A stretch of DNA of 64,000 nucleotides from Ascidia mentula (Eukaryota > Chordata > Ascidiacea > Phlebobranchia > Ascidiidae): contig OX387205.1 of NCBI GenBank assembly GCA_947561715.1, positions 13,211,001-13,275,000 on the forward strand. Direction: 5' to 3'. The translations under genes and the position numbers were made by a program. Shown here in pieces: positions 34,115 through 45,927 of this stretch (the first letter of the stretch is position 1; every line of letters starts with the position of its first letter). A model generated the notes under the pieces. It worked only from the letters and a program-made list of their open reading frames with translations, had not been told where the DNA came from and ran no database searches.

Positions 34115-35592
34115 ATGGCGAGTGTCAATGGCGACGTTGAACAGCAGAAAAACAAAGGAGATGAAGCAACCTGGTGGTGCAAGTTGATGGCACGGGCGAT
34201 CGGGGTTGTTGCCGCCATAGGTAGGTTTCTGAAACAATCTGATTCAAATTATAGAGATATATACAAAATATACATCGACAAAAAAAAACAGTTGAAGTAT
34301 TGTATGGATTTTGTCGCAACTAAGGCACCTTGAATTGTAATCTGACATTAACCACATCCAAAAAAAGAAGAACTACTGTACTGACAAATCTACTGTTTTT
34401 GAGAACATTTATATCACCTACTATTTTTTGTAAAACTATTTGCACTAATCTAACATTGTTTGCTAATTTTGTGCATAAATTTTCAGTTGTCGGGATTACA
34501 GGAATCATCACTCTGTTCAGTATTTTACATCCCATCTGTATTTTGTCTGGCTGTCTCATGCTGTAAGTATAACAGTGTCATAATGGTCACTACTGGATTT
34601 TGCACTATGAGAAGAACTAAGTTATTTAATCATTTTCACCCCTGTGCCACATTCACAACACCGGTGTTGTTAAACTAAACACAGGGTCCGACCAGTATCA
34701 TCATACCTCCATTTCTCCAACTAAAAGTAATCGTAATTGGCCTGATGCTCTTTTACAACAAGGTGTATGAAAATGCTATAATATAGGTATACAATCTAAC
34801 AACTATACACGATTATTCGACTGAATTTGGTTGTGCACATCGCTAATAAGCAAGTATTCCTGGCACACATGCACCCAAACTACCGATACACCATGCTGGT
34901 ATTTATTATGTTTATGTTATCCCTATTGACCTGCATAGTTTTTGTTTAGTGGAATTTTCTGCATCCTTATATTACTGGAAGCACCGATTTGTTGTTCCTT
35001 CTTTGATGCCACCAAACCAATCTCAAATTGGCTGACAGGAAGGGCCTACTGGCAAAAAGGCTTGCTTTATATTGTGTAAGTTCCAAACACTTAAAAATTG
35101 TATAGTGCGAACATATGTTAATGAATAAAATGTAAACATTTCATTAAATGTGTATTTCTTGTTCATTATAGAATCTCAATCATCCCAGTAGCAGTTTGTC
35201 CTGGCGTTACAACATTTATTGGATGTATAGCACCTTTCGCTACTGGTGTCATCTATGGTCTCATGTCTCTTGGCAAAAAGTAAGTACAGTTCTATTTAAA
35301 AATATAGGTGCCTATTTTGTATCAAACAAAATAAAGAATAATGAATTAATTAAGTTATTTGTGTTTTTTAGTTGCAGAAAACATAACAAATTTTTCTAAA
35401 AGTATGAAAAACATATTCTTGTGAAATAACATAAGGATTCATGTTTAACGACAGGTTGAAAGACAAATGCAGTTAATGATTTTTTGCATGTATGTCTGTT
35501 AATTTTCCAGAGCGGATCGTGGTGAAATGATGTCAAATGCCAGGGGTGGGGCAACACCCCAGTTTGAACGCTTCGAAAATGAAACGGGTTAA
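34115..35592 (+). CDS. CACFD1: Calcium channel flower homologue (CACFD1), complete, 5 exons
   Basis: Exons 34115-34220, 34487-34562, 34950-35075, 35172-35279 and 35511-35592 join in phases 1, 2, 2, 2 to a 165-residue protein, about the family's usual length. Flower proteins are tetraspan vesicle and plasma-membrane proteins proposed to conduct calcium, couple exocytosis to endocytosis and mark cell fitness. Seen: a cytoplasmic N-terminus ending in WWCKLMARAIG, hydrophobic segments at about 27-49, 52-72, 100-112 and 115-135, and the conserved membrane glutamate in LLEAPICC (Glu71, matching the residue tied to calcium permeation in the fly protein). WLTGRAYWQKGLLY and a short polar C-tail follow. 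The GT-AG sites are standard. The start Met is the first in frame. No frame breaks were seen. Confidence 0.93.
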
Positions 35593-36689
35593 TCATGTAT
35601 AAGCAAGAACAATGCCACGTGTTTTGGTGCTATGTCGCAACGTGTGTGTACTTTAGTTTTTTGTGCAATTTTCCAGCTTTGTGTGTACAATACATGTGTG
35701 TGTAACCATTGAAATGTATTTTTGTCATTGGGTACTTCTTGTTGTGTAAATGCTTGTACGTTGTAGATGCCATTTTTCATTAGTTTTCCCATCCAAGCTT
35801 TTTGGTGCAGCATTGACAGTACTTTGCTTTTCTTATCAATGTATACATAGCAACTTATTTTGCAATCAATGCCAATGTCAACAAATTTAAATTTATAAAT
35901 GTTGTAGTTTGCGCTGCACACTGGTTTGACCTATCAGGTCTTATCAGTGCATCTGGTCCTGTTGGCAGACTAGATTGTAGTTTCGAAATTATGTATAAAG
36001 GGTAGTTGGAAGCATTATTTTCTGCACTTACTCCATACCTGTGTCACCATCCATTAAAATGATGTTTTGCTTGATGTCATTACACATTTAAGTAAATATT
36101 TCTCTGCTGCCATGGGGTACATGGTGAGTATGTGGAGCTAAATTTCGTTTTTACAGTCATGGTTTTCGTTAATTATAAAAACCTCTTTACTTCTGACCTG
36201 TATTGTGTGTGGGTTTGTGAGCAATGTTGCTTTTAAATTATTTCTTGTATATTTTTCTCCTGTGTTTGTATACAAAAGTAGTGTTTGCACAAATGCAAAG
36301 TTCACCAAATCAATTCAGCAACCGTTTGACTTCTTCATCTTTACAAAATTCAATGCGACCAGAATTACATCGTAAAACGTATAAAACGATCCTCTCCACC
36401 GAACGGATTTTCATTTATTAATTGTAATTCCAATATCCTGTTGGCTTAATGCACATTTTGATAATTTTGTTGAAATAATACATTTTGTTGTGGTAAGAAT
36501 GCTGTACATAACAAAACTACAAGAAATTGTGTGGAAAACTATTTGTGGTTTGATCGCTTTGTTGATCGTATTAAATTTATATATGTTTGCAGTGGTAACC
36601 TACTTAGGGAATTTAAACTTAGGTGAGACTTCGCAAGATAAGTTATCACGAATAATTTTTAGAAATACCATTTGTCCAAGCCGCAATCC
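35593..36689. other. CACFD1 3' flank up to the satellite
   Basis: AT-rich sequence with an ATTAAA at about 36053-36058 that could serve for polyadenylation. No further gene was recognised. Confidence 0.5.
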
Positions 36690-39600
36690 ACAATCCGAAA
36701 GAAACGGATAGGGGTGTTTTTTTGAAAATCGACCGAAAATTTCTTGTTTCAAAATCAGGTTTTCAAAATATTCCGGTGAATTCGGCCTCAAACCGGATAT
36801 TTTCGTTTCGGCCAAAATCCGAAAAAACGGAAAGGGGTTAGCCTTGGTGTTTTTTCGAAAATCGACCGAAAATTTCTTGTCTCCAAATCCGGTTTAAACC
36901 GGTTTGCAGGTTCGGGAGGCTGCTGAAACCGGCCCCAACCGGTTTGAAACCGGAATATTCCGGTGAATTCGGCCTCAAACCGGATATTTTCGTTTCGGCC
37001 AAAATCCGAAAAAACGGAAAGGGGTTAGCCTTGGTGTTTTTTCGAACATCGACCGAAAATTTCTTGTCTCCAAATCCGGTTTAAACCGGTTTGCAGGTTC
37101 GGGAGGCTGCTGAAACCGGCCCCAACCGGTTTGAAACCGGAATATTCCGGTGAATTCGGCCTCAAACCGGATATTTTCGTTTCGGCCAAAATCCGAAAAT
37201 ACGGAAAGGGGTTAGCCTTGGTGTTTTTTCGAACATCGACCGAAAATTTCTTGTCTCCAAATCCGGTTTAAACCGGTTTGCAGGTTCGGGAGGCTGCTGA
37301 AACCGGCCCCAACCGGTTTGAAACCGGAATATTCCGGTGAATTCGGCCTCAAACCGGATATTTTCGTTTCGGCCAAAATCCGAAAAAACGGAAAGGGGTT
37401 AGCCTTGGTGTTTTTTCGAAAATCGACCGAAAATTTCTTGTCTCCAAATCCGGTTTAAACCGGTTTGCAGGTTCGGGAGGCTGCTGAAACCGGCCCCAAC
37501 CGGTTTGAAACCGGAATATTCCGGTGAATTCGGCCTCAAACCGGATATTTTCGTTTCGGCCAAAATCCGAAAAAAACGGAAAGGGGTTAGCCTTGGTGTT
37601 TTTTCGAAAATCGACCGAAAATTTCTTGTCTCCAAATCCGGTTTAAACCGGTTTGCAGGTTCGGGAGGCTGCTGAAACCGGCCCCAACCGGTTTGAAACC
37701 GGAATATTCCGGTGAATTCGGCCTCAAACCGGATATTTTCGTTTCGGCCAAAATCCGAAAAAACGGAAAGGGGTTAGCCTTGGTGTTTTTTCGAAAATCG
37801 ACCGAAAATTTCTTGTCTCCAAATCCGGTTTAAACCGGTTTGCAGGTTCGGGAGGCTGCTGAAACCGGCCCCAACCGGTTTGAAACCGGAATATTCCGGT
37901 GAATTCGGCCTCAAACCGGATATTTTCGTTTCGGCCAAAATCCGAAAAAACGGAAAGGGGTTAGCCTTGGTGTTTTTTCGAAAATCGACCGAAAATTTCT
38001 TGTCTCCAAATCCGGTTTAAACCGGTTTGCAGGTTCGGGAGGCTGCTGAAACCGGCCCCAACCGGTTTGAAACCGGAATATTCCGGTGAATTCGGCCTCA
38101 AACCGGATATTTTCGTTTCGGCCAAAATCCGAAAAAACGGAAAGGGGTTAGCCTTGGTGTTTTTTCGAAAATCGACCGAAAATTTCTTGTCTCCAAATCC
38201 GGTTTAAACCGGTTTGCAGGTTCGGGAGGCTGCTGAAACCGGCCCCAACCGGTTTGAAACCGGAATATTCCGGTGAATTCGGCCTCAAACCGGATATTTT
38301 CGTTTCGGCCAAAATCCGAAAAAACGGAAAGGGGTTAGCCTTGGTGTTTTTTCGAAAATCGACCGAAAATTTCTTGTCTCCAAATCCGGTTTAAACCGGT
38401 TTGCAGGTTCGGGAGGCTGCTGAAACCGGCCCCAACCGGTTTGAAACCGGAATATTCCGGTGAATTCGGCCTCAAACCGGATATTTTCGTTTCGGCCAAA
38501 ATCCGAAAAAACGGAAAGGGGTTAGCCTTGGTGTTTTTTCGAAAATCGACCGAAAATTTCTTGTCTCCAAATCCGGTTTAAACCGGTTTGCAGGTTCGGG
38601 AGGCTGCTGAAACCGGCCCCAACCGGTTTGAAACCGGAATATTCCGGTGAATTCGGCCTCAAACCGGATATTTTCGTTTCGGCCAAAATCCGAAAAAACG
38701 GAAAGGGGTTAGCCTTGGTGTTTTTTCGAAAATCGACCGAAAATTTCTTGTCTCCAAATCCGGTTTAAACCGGTTTGCAGGTTCGGGAGGCTGCTGAAAC
38801 CGGCCCCAACCGGTTTGAAACCGGAATATTCCGGTGAATTCGGCCTCAAACCGGATATTTTCGTTTCGGCCAAAATCCGAAAATACGGAAAGGGGTTAGC
38901 CTTGGTGTTTTTTCGAACATCGACCGAAAATTTCTTGTCTCCAAATCCGGTTTAAACCGGTTTGCAGGTTCGGGAGGCTGCTGAAACCGGCCCCAACCGG
39001 TTTGAAACCGGAATATTCCGGTGAATTCGGCCTCAAACCGGATATTTTCGTTTCGGCCAAAATCCGAAAAAACGGAAAGGGGTTAGCCTTGGTGTTTTTT
39101 CGAAAATCGACCGAAAATTTCTTGTCTCCAAATCCGGTTTAAACCGGTTTGCAGGTTCGGGAGGCTGCTGAAACCGGCCCCAACCGGTTTGAAACCGGAA
39201 TATTCCGGTGAATTCGGCCTCAAACCGGATATTTTCGTTTCGGCCAAAATCCGAAAAAACGGAAAGGGGTTAGCCTTGGTGTTTTTTCGAAAATCGACCG
39301 AAAATTTCTTGTCTCCAAATCCGGTTTAAACCGGTTTGCAGGTTCGGGAGGCTGCTGAAACCGGCCCCAACCGGTTTGAAACCGGAATATTCCGGTGAAT
39401 TCGGCCTCAAACCGGATATTTTCGTTTCGGCCAAAATCCGAAAAAACGGAAAGGGGTTAGCCTTGGTGTTTTTTCGAAAATCGACCGAAAATTTCTTGTC
39501 TCCAAATCCGGTTTAAACCGGTTTGCAGGTTCGGGAGGCTGCTGAAACCGGCCCCAACCGGTTTGAAACCGGAATATTCCGGTGAATTCGGCCTCAAACC

Positions 39601-42600
39601 GGATATTTTCGTTTCGGCCAAAATCCGAAAAAACGGAAAGGGGTTAGCCTTGGTGTTTTTTCGAACATCGACCGAAAATTTCTTGTCTCCAAATCCGGTT
39701 TAAACCGGTTTGCAGGTTCGGGAGGCTGCTGAAACCGGCCCCAACCGGTTTGAAACCGGAATATTCCGGTGAATTCGGCCTCAAACCGGATATTTTCGTT
39801 TCGGCCAAAATCCGAAAATACGGAAAGGGGTTAGCCTTGGTGTTTTTTCGAACATCGACCGAAAATTTCTTGTCTCCAAATCCGGTTTAAACCGGTTTGC
39901 AGGTTCGGGAGGCTGCTGAAACCGGCCCCAACCGGTTTGAAACCGGAATATTCCGGTGAATTCGGCCTCAAACCGGATATTTTCGTTTCGGCCAAAATCC
40001 GAAAAAACGGAAAGGGGTTAGCCTTGGTGTTTTTTCGAAAATCGACCGAAAATTTCTTGTCTCCAAATCCGGTTTAAACCGGTTTGCAGGTTCGGGAGGC
40101 TGCTGAAACCGGCCCCAACCGGTTTGAAACCGGAATATTCCGGTGAATTCGGCCTCAAACCGGATATTTTCGTTTCGGCCAAAATCCGAAAAAACGGAAA
40201 GGGGTTACCCTTGGTGTTTTTTCGAAAATCGACCGAAAATTTCTTGTCTCCAAATCCGGTTTAAACCGGTTTGCAGGTTCGGGAGGCTGCTGAAACCGGC
40301 CCCAACCGGTTTGAAACCGGAATATTCCGGTGAATTCGGCCTCAAACCGGATATTTTCGTTTCGGCCAAAATCCGAAAAAACGGAAAGGGGTTAGCCTTG
40401 GTGTTTTTTCGAAAATCGACCGAAAATTTCTTGTCTCCAAATCCGGTTTAAACCGGTTTGCAGGTTCGGGAGGCTGCTGAAACCGGCCCCAACCGGTTTG
40501 AAACCGGAATATTCCGGTGAATTCGGCCTCAAACCGGATATTTTCGTTTCGGCCAAAATCCGAAAAAACGGAAAGGGGTTAGCCTTGGTGTTTTTTCGAA
40601 AATCGACCGAAAATTTCTTGTCTCCAAATCCGGTTTAAACCGGTTTGCAGGTTCGGGAGGCTGCTGAAACCGGCCCCAACCGGTTTGAAACCGGAATATT
40701 CCGGTGAATTCGGCCTCAAACCGGATATTTTCGTTTCGGCCAAAATCCGAAAATACGGAAAGGGGTTAGCCTTGGTGTTTTTTCGAACATCGACCGAAAA
40801 TTTCTTGTCTCCAAATCCGGTTTAAACCGGTTTGCAGGTTCGGGAGGCTGCTGAAACCGGCCCCAACCGGTTTGAAACCGGAATATTCCGGTGAATTCGG
40901 CCTCAAACCGGATATTTTCGTTTCGGCCAAAATCCGAAAAAACGGAAAGGGGTTAGCCTTGGTGTTTTTTCGAAAATCGACCGAAAATTTCTTGTCTCCA
41001 AATCCGGTTTAAACCGGTTTGCAGGTTCGGGAGGCTGCTGAAACCGGCCCCAACCGGTTTGAAACCGGAATATTCCGGTGAATTCGGCCTCAAACCGGAT
41101 ATTTTCGTTTCGGCCAAAATCCGAAAAAACGGAAAGGGGTTAGCCTTGGTGTTTTTTCGAAAATCGACCGAAAATTTCTTGTCTCCAAATCCGGTTTAAA
41201 CCGGTTTGCAGGTTCGGGAGGCTGCTGAAACCGGCCCCAACCGGTTTGAAACCGGAATATTCCGGTGAATTCGGCCTCAAACCGGATATTTTCGTTTCGG
41301 CCAAAATCCGAAAAAACGGAAAGGGGTTAGCCTTGGTGTTTTTTCGAACATCGACCGAAAATTTCTTGTCTCCAAATCCGGTTTAAACCGGTTTGCAGGT
41401 TCAGGAGGCTGCTGAAACCGGCCCCAACCGGTTTGAAACCGGAATATTCCGGTGAATTCGGCCTCAAACCGGATATTTTCGTTTCGGCCAAAATCCGAAA
41501 ATACGGAAAGGGGTTAGCCTTGGTGTTTTTTCGAACATCGACCGAAAATTTCTTGTCTCCAAATCCGGTTTAAACCGGTTTGCAGGTTCGGGAGGCTGCT
41601 GAAACCGGCCCCAACCGGTTTGAAACCGGAATATTCCGGTGAATTCGTCCTCAAACCGGATATTTTCGTTTCGGCCAAAATCCGAAAAAACGGAAAGGGG
41701 TTAGCCTTGGTGTTTTTTCGAAAATCGACCGAAAATTTCTTGTCTCCAAATCCGGTTTAAACCGGTTTGCAGGTTCGGGAGGCTGCTGAAACCGGCCCCA
41801 ACCGGTTTGAAACCGGAATATTCCGGTGAATTCGGCCTCAAACCGGATATTTTCGTTTCGGCCAAAATCCGAAAAAACGGAAAGGGGTTAGCCTTGGTGT
41901 TTTTTCGAAAATCGACCGAAAATTTCTTGTCTCCAAATCCGGTTTAAACCGGTTTGCAGGTTCGGGAGGCTGCTGAAACCGGCCCCAACCGGTTTGAAAC
42001 CGGAATATTCCGGTGAATTCGGCCTCAAACCGGATATTTTCGTTTCGGCCAAAATCCGAAAAAACGGAAAGGGGTTAGCCTTGGTGTTTTTTCGAAAATC
42101 GACCGAAAATTTCTTGTCTCCAAATCCGGTTTAAACCGGTTTGCAGGTTCGGGAGGCTGCTGAAACCGGCCCCAACCGGTTTGAAACCGGAATATTCCGG
42201 TGAATTCGGCCTCAAACCGGATATTTTCGTTTCGGCCAAAATCCGAAAAAACGGAAAGGGGTTAGCCTTGGTGTTTTTTCGAAAATCGACCAAAAATTTC
42301 TTGTCTCCAAATCCGGTTTAAACCGGTTTGCAGGTTCGGGAGGCTGCTGAAACCGGCCCCAACCGGTTTGAAACCGGAATATTCCGGTGAATTCGGCCTC
42401 AAACCGGATATTTTCGTTTCGGCCAAATTCCGAAAAAACGGAAAGGGGTTAGCCTTGGTGTTTTTTCGAAAATCGACCGAAAATTTCTTGTCTCCAAATC
42501 CGGTTTAAACCGGTTTGCAGGTTCGGGAGGCTGCTGAAACCGGCCCCAACCGGTTTGAAACCGGAATATTCCGGTGAATTCGGCCTCAAACCGGATATTT

Positions 42601-43925
42601 TCGTTTCGGCCAAAATCCGAAAAAACGGAAAGGGGTTAGCCTTGGTGTTTTTTCGAAAATCGACCGAAAATTTCTTGTCTCCAAATCCGGTTTAAACCGG
42701 TTTGCAGGTTCGGGAGGCTGCTGAAACCGGCCCCAACCGGTTTGAAACCGGAATATTCCGGTGAATTCGGCCTCAAACCGGATATTTTCGTTTCGGCCAA
42801 AATCCGAAAAAACGGAAAGGGGTTAGCCTTGGTGTTTTTTCGAAAATCGACCGAAAATTTCTTGTCTCCAAATCCGGTTTAAACCGGTTTGCAGGTTCGG
42901 GAGGCTGCTGAAACCGGCCCCAACCGGTTTGAAACCGGAATATTCCGGTGAATTCGGCCTCAAACCGGATATTTTCGTTTCGGCCAAAATCCGAAAAAAC
43001 GGAAAGGGGTTAGCCTTGGTGTTTTTTCGAACATCGACCGAAAATTTCTTGTCTCCAAATCCGGTTTAAACCGGTTTGCAGGTTCGGGAGGCTGCTGAAA
43101 CCGGCCCCAACCGGTTTGAAACCGGAATATTCCGGTGAATTCGGCCTCAAACCGGATATTTTCGTTTCGGCCAAAATCCGAAAAAACGGAAAGGGGTTAG
43201 CCTTGGTGTTTTTTCGAAAATCGACCGAAAATTTCTTGTCTCCAAATCCGGTTTAAACCGGTTTGCAGGTTCGGGAGGCTGCTGAAACCGGCCCCAACCG
43301 GTTTGAAACCGGAATATTCCGGTGAATTCGGCCTCAAACCGGATATTTTCGTTTCGGCCAAAATCCGAAAAAACGGAAAGGGGTTAGCCTTGGTGTTTTT
43401 TCGAAAATCGACCGAAAATTTCTTGTCTCCAAATCCGGTTTAAACCGGTTTGCAGGTTCGGGAGGCTGCTGAAACCGGAATATTCCGGTGAATTCGGCCT
43501 CAAACCGGATATTTTCGTTTCGGCCAAAATCCGAAAAAACGGAAAGGGGTTGTTAGCCTTGGTGTTTTTTCGAAAATCGACCGAAAATTTCTTGTCTCCA
43601 AATCCGGTTTAAACCGGTTTGCAGGTTCGGGAGGCTGCTGAAACCGGCCCCAACCGGTTTGAAACCGGAATATTCCGGTGAATTCGGCCTCAAACCGGAT
43701 ATTTTCGTTTCGGCCAAAATCCGAAAAAACGGAAAGGGGTTAGCCTTGGTGTTTTTTCGAAAATCGACCGAAAATTTCTTGTCTCCAAATCCGGTTTAAA
43801 CCGGTTTGCAGGTTCGGGAGGCTGCTGAAACCGGCCCCAACCGGTTTGAAATCGGAATATTCCGGTGAATTCGGCCTCAAACCGGATATTTTCGTTTCGG
43901 CCAAAATCCGAAAAAACGGAAAGGG
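36690..43925. repeat. 187-bp satellite array, about 38 monomers
   Basis: Head-to-tail monomers of 187 bp are nearly identical through 7.2 kb. Landmark spacing, for example the tttttcgaaaatcg site, steps by 187 almost without exception. Each monomer contains perfect palindromes CCGGTTTAAACCGG and ACCGGAATATTCCGGT, an EcoRI-type gaattc and many CpG. The left edge (36690-36775) is diverged and shortened. Near the right end one monomer (43402-43571) lacks about 21 bp and gained 3. The array stops abruptly at 43925. Open frames across it are by-products: 187 is not a multiple of 3 and no frame persists. Linked variants (aacatcg, aaatacgg) recur at multi-monomer distances. Confidence 0.97.
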
Positions 43926-45280
43926 TACTTGCTGAAGGTTCCTGCCGAAACTAATGATTGTTTTCTCTTGATCCTCTTTGTTCACTAATGCCTTGTGTGT
44001 TTTATGCCCTCCTCATTTGTATTTTGTTAAGACCTTATCGTCTTTCAGCATGGGAATTCTAGCCCTCACAATTCTTCTTAATCCGCATCTCGCAATTATC
44101 GTCTTCATGCACATGGTGACCGTTTCTCTTGTTTGCCCAAAACAATTGCCGGGTCTGATGACTCATGAAGGGACTTCACAAAGGGTAACCGCCAAACTGC
44201 CAGTCCTAGCTTGTGTACAAACAGCCCGGTGGTTGTCCTTCAATGGTTATGTGACATCCAATTCTGAATGCACTGTGCAGAGGAGCATGTTTATTGACTT
44301 TACTGAACTGCAAATGGATAGACTTTTTTGTATCTTCGGCAACGTAGTCATCTCTTACATTTTTGACCAGAATTCTTAGACATGGTTCACATGGGTCGGG
44401 ACTAACATTAATCGCAAATTGAGCATACTTTCTGTGATTCATTTTTCTACAAACCCTAGCCCTGAAATTCGCCCTGGCAATAGCCTGTCAATCTGTATTC
44501 TTTCAACCAAAACACCGGCACCCATGCGTGACCCGTTGCATTGTTACACACAATCAACTCTCATTGTTACATACAATAAACTCTGTTACGCAGGAGTTCG
44601 AGAAGGGCATTTCCCAACCAAGAGGCTACACTCTTTTTGTACATCTTGCCACTCGCTTGACAAATTGTATTTTATATTGATGAACGTAAGGGAAGTGTTT
44701 TCTTGAAAGACGTTATAAATTGCTTTGTGGAAAAGGTATTTCATGAATGCAGTTAATTTATGGTGATATTTTAGTAATCGCTAAATGTAGTACAAGCGGC
44801 GTGCTGAGAATCATTGGATGGGCTGCGGCGAGTTCGGCTAAGTAGTTGTGTGATAAAATGCCTTGGGTCCTTCATCCTGTAACACACACTATATCAAAAT
44901 AGAAATTTTAAGCAAGCAAATGTTAAAAAATACTATTTGGGTGCATCAAGAATAATCCAATGCCGGTGCAGGAGATTTTTTTAATGTAAAAAGCTATATC
45001 ACTGAAGCAAAAACGGGTAGGAAAATCGCACAAATATTTCTTATTGTAAATTCTGGAAACAAATTATACCAGTAGCCTACTAAGCGAAACGCAGGTAATT
45101 ATTGAAGTTTATAGTTTTTGAATTATTTAATTCCTAATATGTCATCTCGTAAAATTCTATGTCATTGGCAAATATGAAAACCTAAACATGCAAAACACAA
45201 GTTTTTGCTTAATGTAAAAATCTTAACCTGAAAAACAAATATTTACAAATTTAAAACGTAAACCTGAAAAACGCAAGTAT
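43926..45280. other. Sequence between satellite and tRNA-bearing duplication
   Basis: AT-rich. A 133-codon open frame at 43978-44379 has no splice or domain support. From about 45180 the first CCTGAAAAACA-type minisatellite blocks appear. No gene was recognised. Confidence 0.5.
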
Positions 45281-45407
45281 ATGAAATATTACTGCGTCAT
45301 CTGATACGGTGGTAGAGATCCCCTACGTATATGTGAAGGTTGCCTGGCAAGTTGTGCGCTTGCGCACCAGTGTACCTTGGCCACAATATACCCCGTGAAA
45401 CCACTGA

Positions 45408-45480
45408 GCTCCTGTAGCTCAGTTGGTAGAGCGTTGGGCCTGGTTAGCCCAGGGTCGTGAGTTCAAACCTCACCGGGAGC
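45408..45480 (+). tRNA. tRNA-like gene, copy 1 (anticodon reads GGT, atypical)
   Basis: The sequence folds as a cloverleaf: acceptor GCTCCTG/CGGGAGC, D-arm GCTC...GAGC with an A-box TAGCTCAGTTGG, anticodon arm TGGGC-CTGGTTA-GCCCA, and T-arm GTGAG-TTCAAAC-CTCAC (B-box). A TTTTT stop for polymerase III follows at 45485-45489. The reading gives U33 then GGT (Thr), but position 37 is a pyrimidine and an extra base lies between D and anticodon arms. It may be a transcribed tRNA-derived repeat rather than a working tRNA-Thr. Confidence 0.6.
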
Positions 45481-45484
45481 TTGA

Positions 45485-45489
45485 TTTTT
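45485..45489 (+). terminator. Polymerase III T-run after tRNA-like copy 1
   Basis: Five consecutive T a few bases after the acceptor stem. Confidence 0.6.
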
Positions 45490-45759
45490 CAAATCTTGCT
45501 CCGACTTGTCAGGAAAAAGTGGCTGATCCAGCTGGGCTGCCAAGCCTGAAAACCTCATGATCGCGATACGTTAGCTGTGATCGCCAAGCAAGGACCTGCG
45601 CAGTGGGGCGATCCTGCCTATCATGCCATTGCATGAAATATTACTGCGTCATCTGATACGGTGGTAGAGATCCCCTACGTATATGTGAAGGTTGCCTGGC
45701 AAGTTGTGCGCTTGCGCACCAGTGTACCTTGGCCACAATATACCCCGTGAAACCACTGA

Positions 45760-45832
45760 GCTCCTGTAGCTCAGTTGGTAGAGCGTTGGGCCTGGTTAGC
45801 CCAGGGTCGTGAGTTCAAACCTCACCGGGAGC
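45760..45832 (+). tRNA. tRNA-like gene, copy 2
   Basis: Identical over its 73 bases to the copy at 45408-45480, with the same T run (45837-45841). The perfect identity reflects the recent duplication of the 352-bp unit, so it is not independent evidence of tRNA function. Confidence 0.6.
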
Positions 45833-45836
45833 TTGA

Positions 45837-45841
45837 TTTTT
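45837..45841 (+). terminator. Polymerase III T-run after tRNA-like copy 2
   Basis: Five consecutive T, in the same position relative to the tRNA-like gene as in copy 1. Confidence 0.6.
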
Positions 45842-45927
45842 CAAATCTTGCTCCGACTTGTCAGGAAAAAGTGGCTGATCCAGCTGGGCTGCATTGCCTG
45901 GGCTGCCAAGCCTGAAAACCTCATGAT

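Larger units (their letters stand above)
45281..45927. repeat. 352-bp direct duplication carrying a tRNA-like gene in each copy
   Basis: Copy 1 is 45281-45632. Copy 2 starts at 45633 with the same atgaaatattactgcgtc and runs to about 45927. It is essentially identical except for a short internal duplication (tgcctgggc) near 45893 and loss of the last ~70 bases of the unit. Both copies lie inside the minisatellite, which flanks them on either side. Confidence 0.92.

Noticed and set aside
37399-43985. Open frames of 70-133 codons inside the satellite, both strands
   Set aside because: Translations of the 187-bp monomer. Since 187 is not a multiple of 3 the frame changes each unit, and the same peptide fragments recur only through the repeat.
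43978-44379. 133-codon open frame beside the satellite
   Set aside because: No splice context, no domain, and an equally open antisense frame overlaps it.
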